Of a stretch of DNA of 64,000 nucleotides, positions 62,516 through 64,000 are shown in pieces. The notes below the pieces were generated by a model. It was not told the DNA's origin. It did no database searches and worked only from the letters and a program-made list of their open reading frames with translations. Positions within the stretch are counted from its first letter, which is position 1. Each line of letters opens with the position of its first letter. This DNA is from Himantopus leucocephalus (Eukaryota > Chordata > Aves > Charadriiformes > Recurvirostridae), in assembly GCA_003993805.1 (NCBI GenBank), contig RSEF01000002.1, forward strand, positions 9,554,667 to 9,618,666. Direction: 5' to 3'. The position numbers were made by a program, and so were the translations under genes.

Positions 62516-64000
62516 GAGAGTGTCACTGTCCCAAAATATACTGCACCAATAGTTTTGTGGTCTCCCCTAGAAGTCAGTCCCTCAGAGTTTCCCTCTTGAA
62601 TTTTACCCGTTAGACATCAGCATATCCTTTGCTCCAGATTTTCCTTCATGTTCCTTCACAGGCCTCTGCAACAACCTCTTCTCTTTCCTGATGCTTACAC
62701 CCTCCACTTACTTACAGGCACTCAGCTTGTCTCCCTTTAGCTACACATATTCAGTTCGTCTTTCACCATAAATCAATCATTCCAGTGCTTAATCATTTGT
62801 GTTCTTTTCCCTGAAACACTCTCCTGCTGCTCTCTCACTCCTGTCAGTGTTATGTGCCCAGAACCAAACTCATTTTTTTAATTGCATGACCGGACAAAGA
62901 AACAGCCAAAACAGGACGGTGGTTTTATGAGTACATCATGGCAGTCAACTAAACTAATAAGAATTTAAAAAATACAGTGTGTCTTGGCTGGTGCATCATC
63001 ACTCTCTTCAGTTGTCAATCAGCAGATTGTTTTGGTGTCATTTCTTAAAAAAGAGGGATTCAAGAATTCCCCCCATCCAAGCCTGGATACAGACAAGTGT
63101 GGCAAATACTAGTGTTTTGTTTCAGACATGGACTGACCCATGAGGCCCAAAGCCTAAAAGACAGAGTGGGAATTCAGATCCAAATGTGGGCTCCATGGCT
63201 CACACCATTCACTTTTACTCAAGGGATTCAGCCTTGTGGCTTTCCTGAAGAAGTCAGGCTATTCCCGGCTTCCCAACTCAAGCCAACTTCCCAACTCCAC
63301 TAAAACTACCTGACTGATCAGGACAAAAGTCATCCATAGGCATGTAAGCCACAGAGTTTTCCCTTTGAATCACAAATTAATCACTAGCAAAGGAAACAAA
63401 AGGGACACTGGAAAGACACTGGAAAAGCTGCCATTTTTTATCCTCTATGTTGACCTGATAGGGACAGGGACTGAAAGAGCAGCTCATGAGTCTCATGGAG
63501 CTGTATGAACCTGGCCTCAGAAGATGCACAGAAGCGCTTTAAGTCCAGCAGCTCTCCTGGGGAAATTGGGTAGACTCTGGGAACAGGACAGTGCTCCTTA
63601 GCACACTGCTGTTGCTAGAGGAGATGCTATCACAGGTAAGGGCACAATGCAAAAAGAGACCATGCAAACACAGATGAATATGAAAAGACCACAGAGACAC
63701 AGGTGAATATGAGTACAGACAACGTCTGACAGGGGAGCTACTCCTAGTGGGTTATGCAAGCAAAACAATTTTACCCCCTTCAAAGGCAAAACAGGAGCCA
63801 GGATACTCTGTTTATAATTTGGGGGATTTTTGAAATCATAGCTCTTTCATTATAAAATGCCTTAAGCCCTCAGCCACAGCAATCAAACCCTGCAATATCC
63901 GGTGTCATGTAAAGAAGTACCTTCTGTATTGTAACAAACATCATCAAAGGGCTTAAGTCTAAATCGTGTTAGTCGTAAGAACATACTGGTGATATTTCTG
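62516..64000. other. Unique DNA to the window end, no gene recognised
   Basis: No repeat or exon is recognised. Short frames only. Confidence 0.5.

Overview
The window is vertebrate nuclear DNA, most probably from a bird. Every interspersed repeat I can identify confidently is a chicken-repeat-1 (CR1) LINE, and one or two are MIR-type SINEs. At least three CR1 copies end in the characteristic 8-bp tandem tail (ATTCTATG/ATTCCGTG type). The sequence is AT-rich, has no CpG island, and is not a bacterial or viral genome. I found no protein-coding gene, no exon pair with matching frame and splice sites, no tRNA or rRNA gene and no CRISPR array. Short open frames of 60-125 codons occur throughout on both strands. 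Their number is what chance gives in 64 kb, and most begin with non-ATG codons, so they are not annotated as genes. The window is best read as part of a gene desert or a very long intron.

Layout. 1-11.1 kb: unique AT-rich DNA with simple repeats only. 11.1-14.2 kb: a CR1 cluster with an ancient antisense piece, a short sense 3' end, a sense copy broken by a 100-N assembly gap, and a decayed antisense copy facing it tail to tail. 14.2-39.2 kb: unique DNA with several blocks that look like conserved non-coding elements (about 19.2, 20.3, 25.3 and 28.2 kb), an old SINE/LINE tail at 24.6 kb and a thrice-repeated 12-mer at 26.6-26.9 kb. 39.2-44.4 kb: a MIR element, a 1.2-kb antisense CR1 and two sense CR1 3' ends. 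44.4-51.0 kb: unique DNA with another possible conserved block at 50.2 kb. 51.0-54.9 kb: the longest CR1 here (1.56 kb of reverse-transcriptase ORF), which stops abruptly; about 2.1 kb of unassigned DNA follows, then a CR1 piece that continues at nearly the same consensus position, suggesting one copy split by a later insertion. 54.9-64 kb: a conserved-looking block at 55.6-56.1 kb, a short CR1 3' end, a possible MIR remnant and a well-preserved antisense CR1 3' end at 62.1-62.5 kb.

How it works together. Nothing here forms a pathway. Functional content, if any, is probably cis-regulatory: islands of homeodomain-type AT-rich motifs in repeat-free DNA, a pattern typical of deserts flanking developmental regulators. 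That is inference, since conservation cannot be measured from one sequence. The CR1 copies are all 5'-truncated and have lost catalytic residues, frame or large parts of the ORF, so none can be autonomous. CR1 identities come from recognition of the family's coding and 3' sequence, and boundaries are uncertain by about 10-30 bp unless stated.
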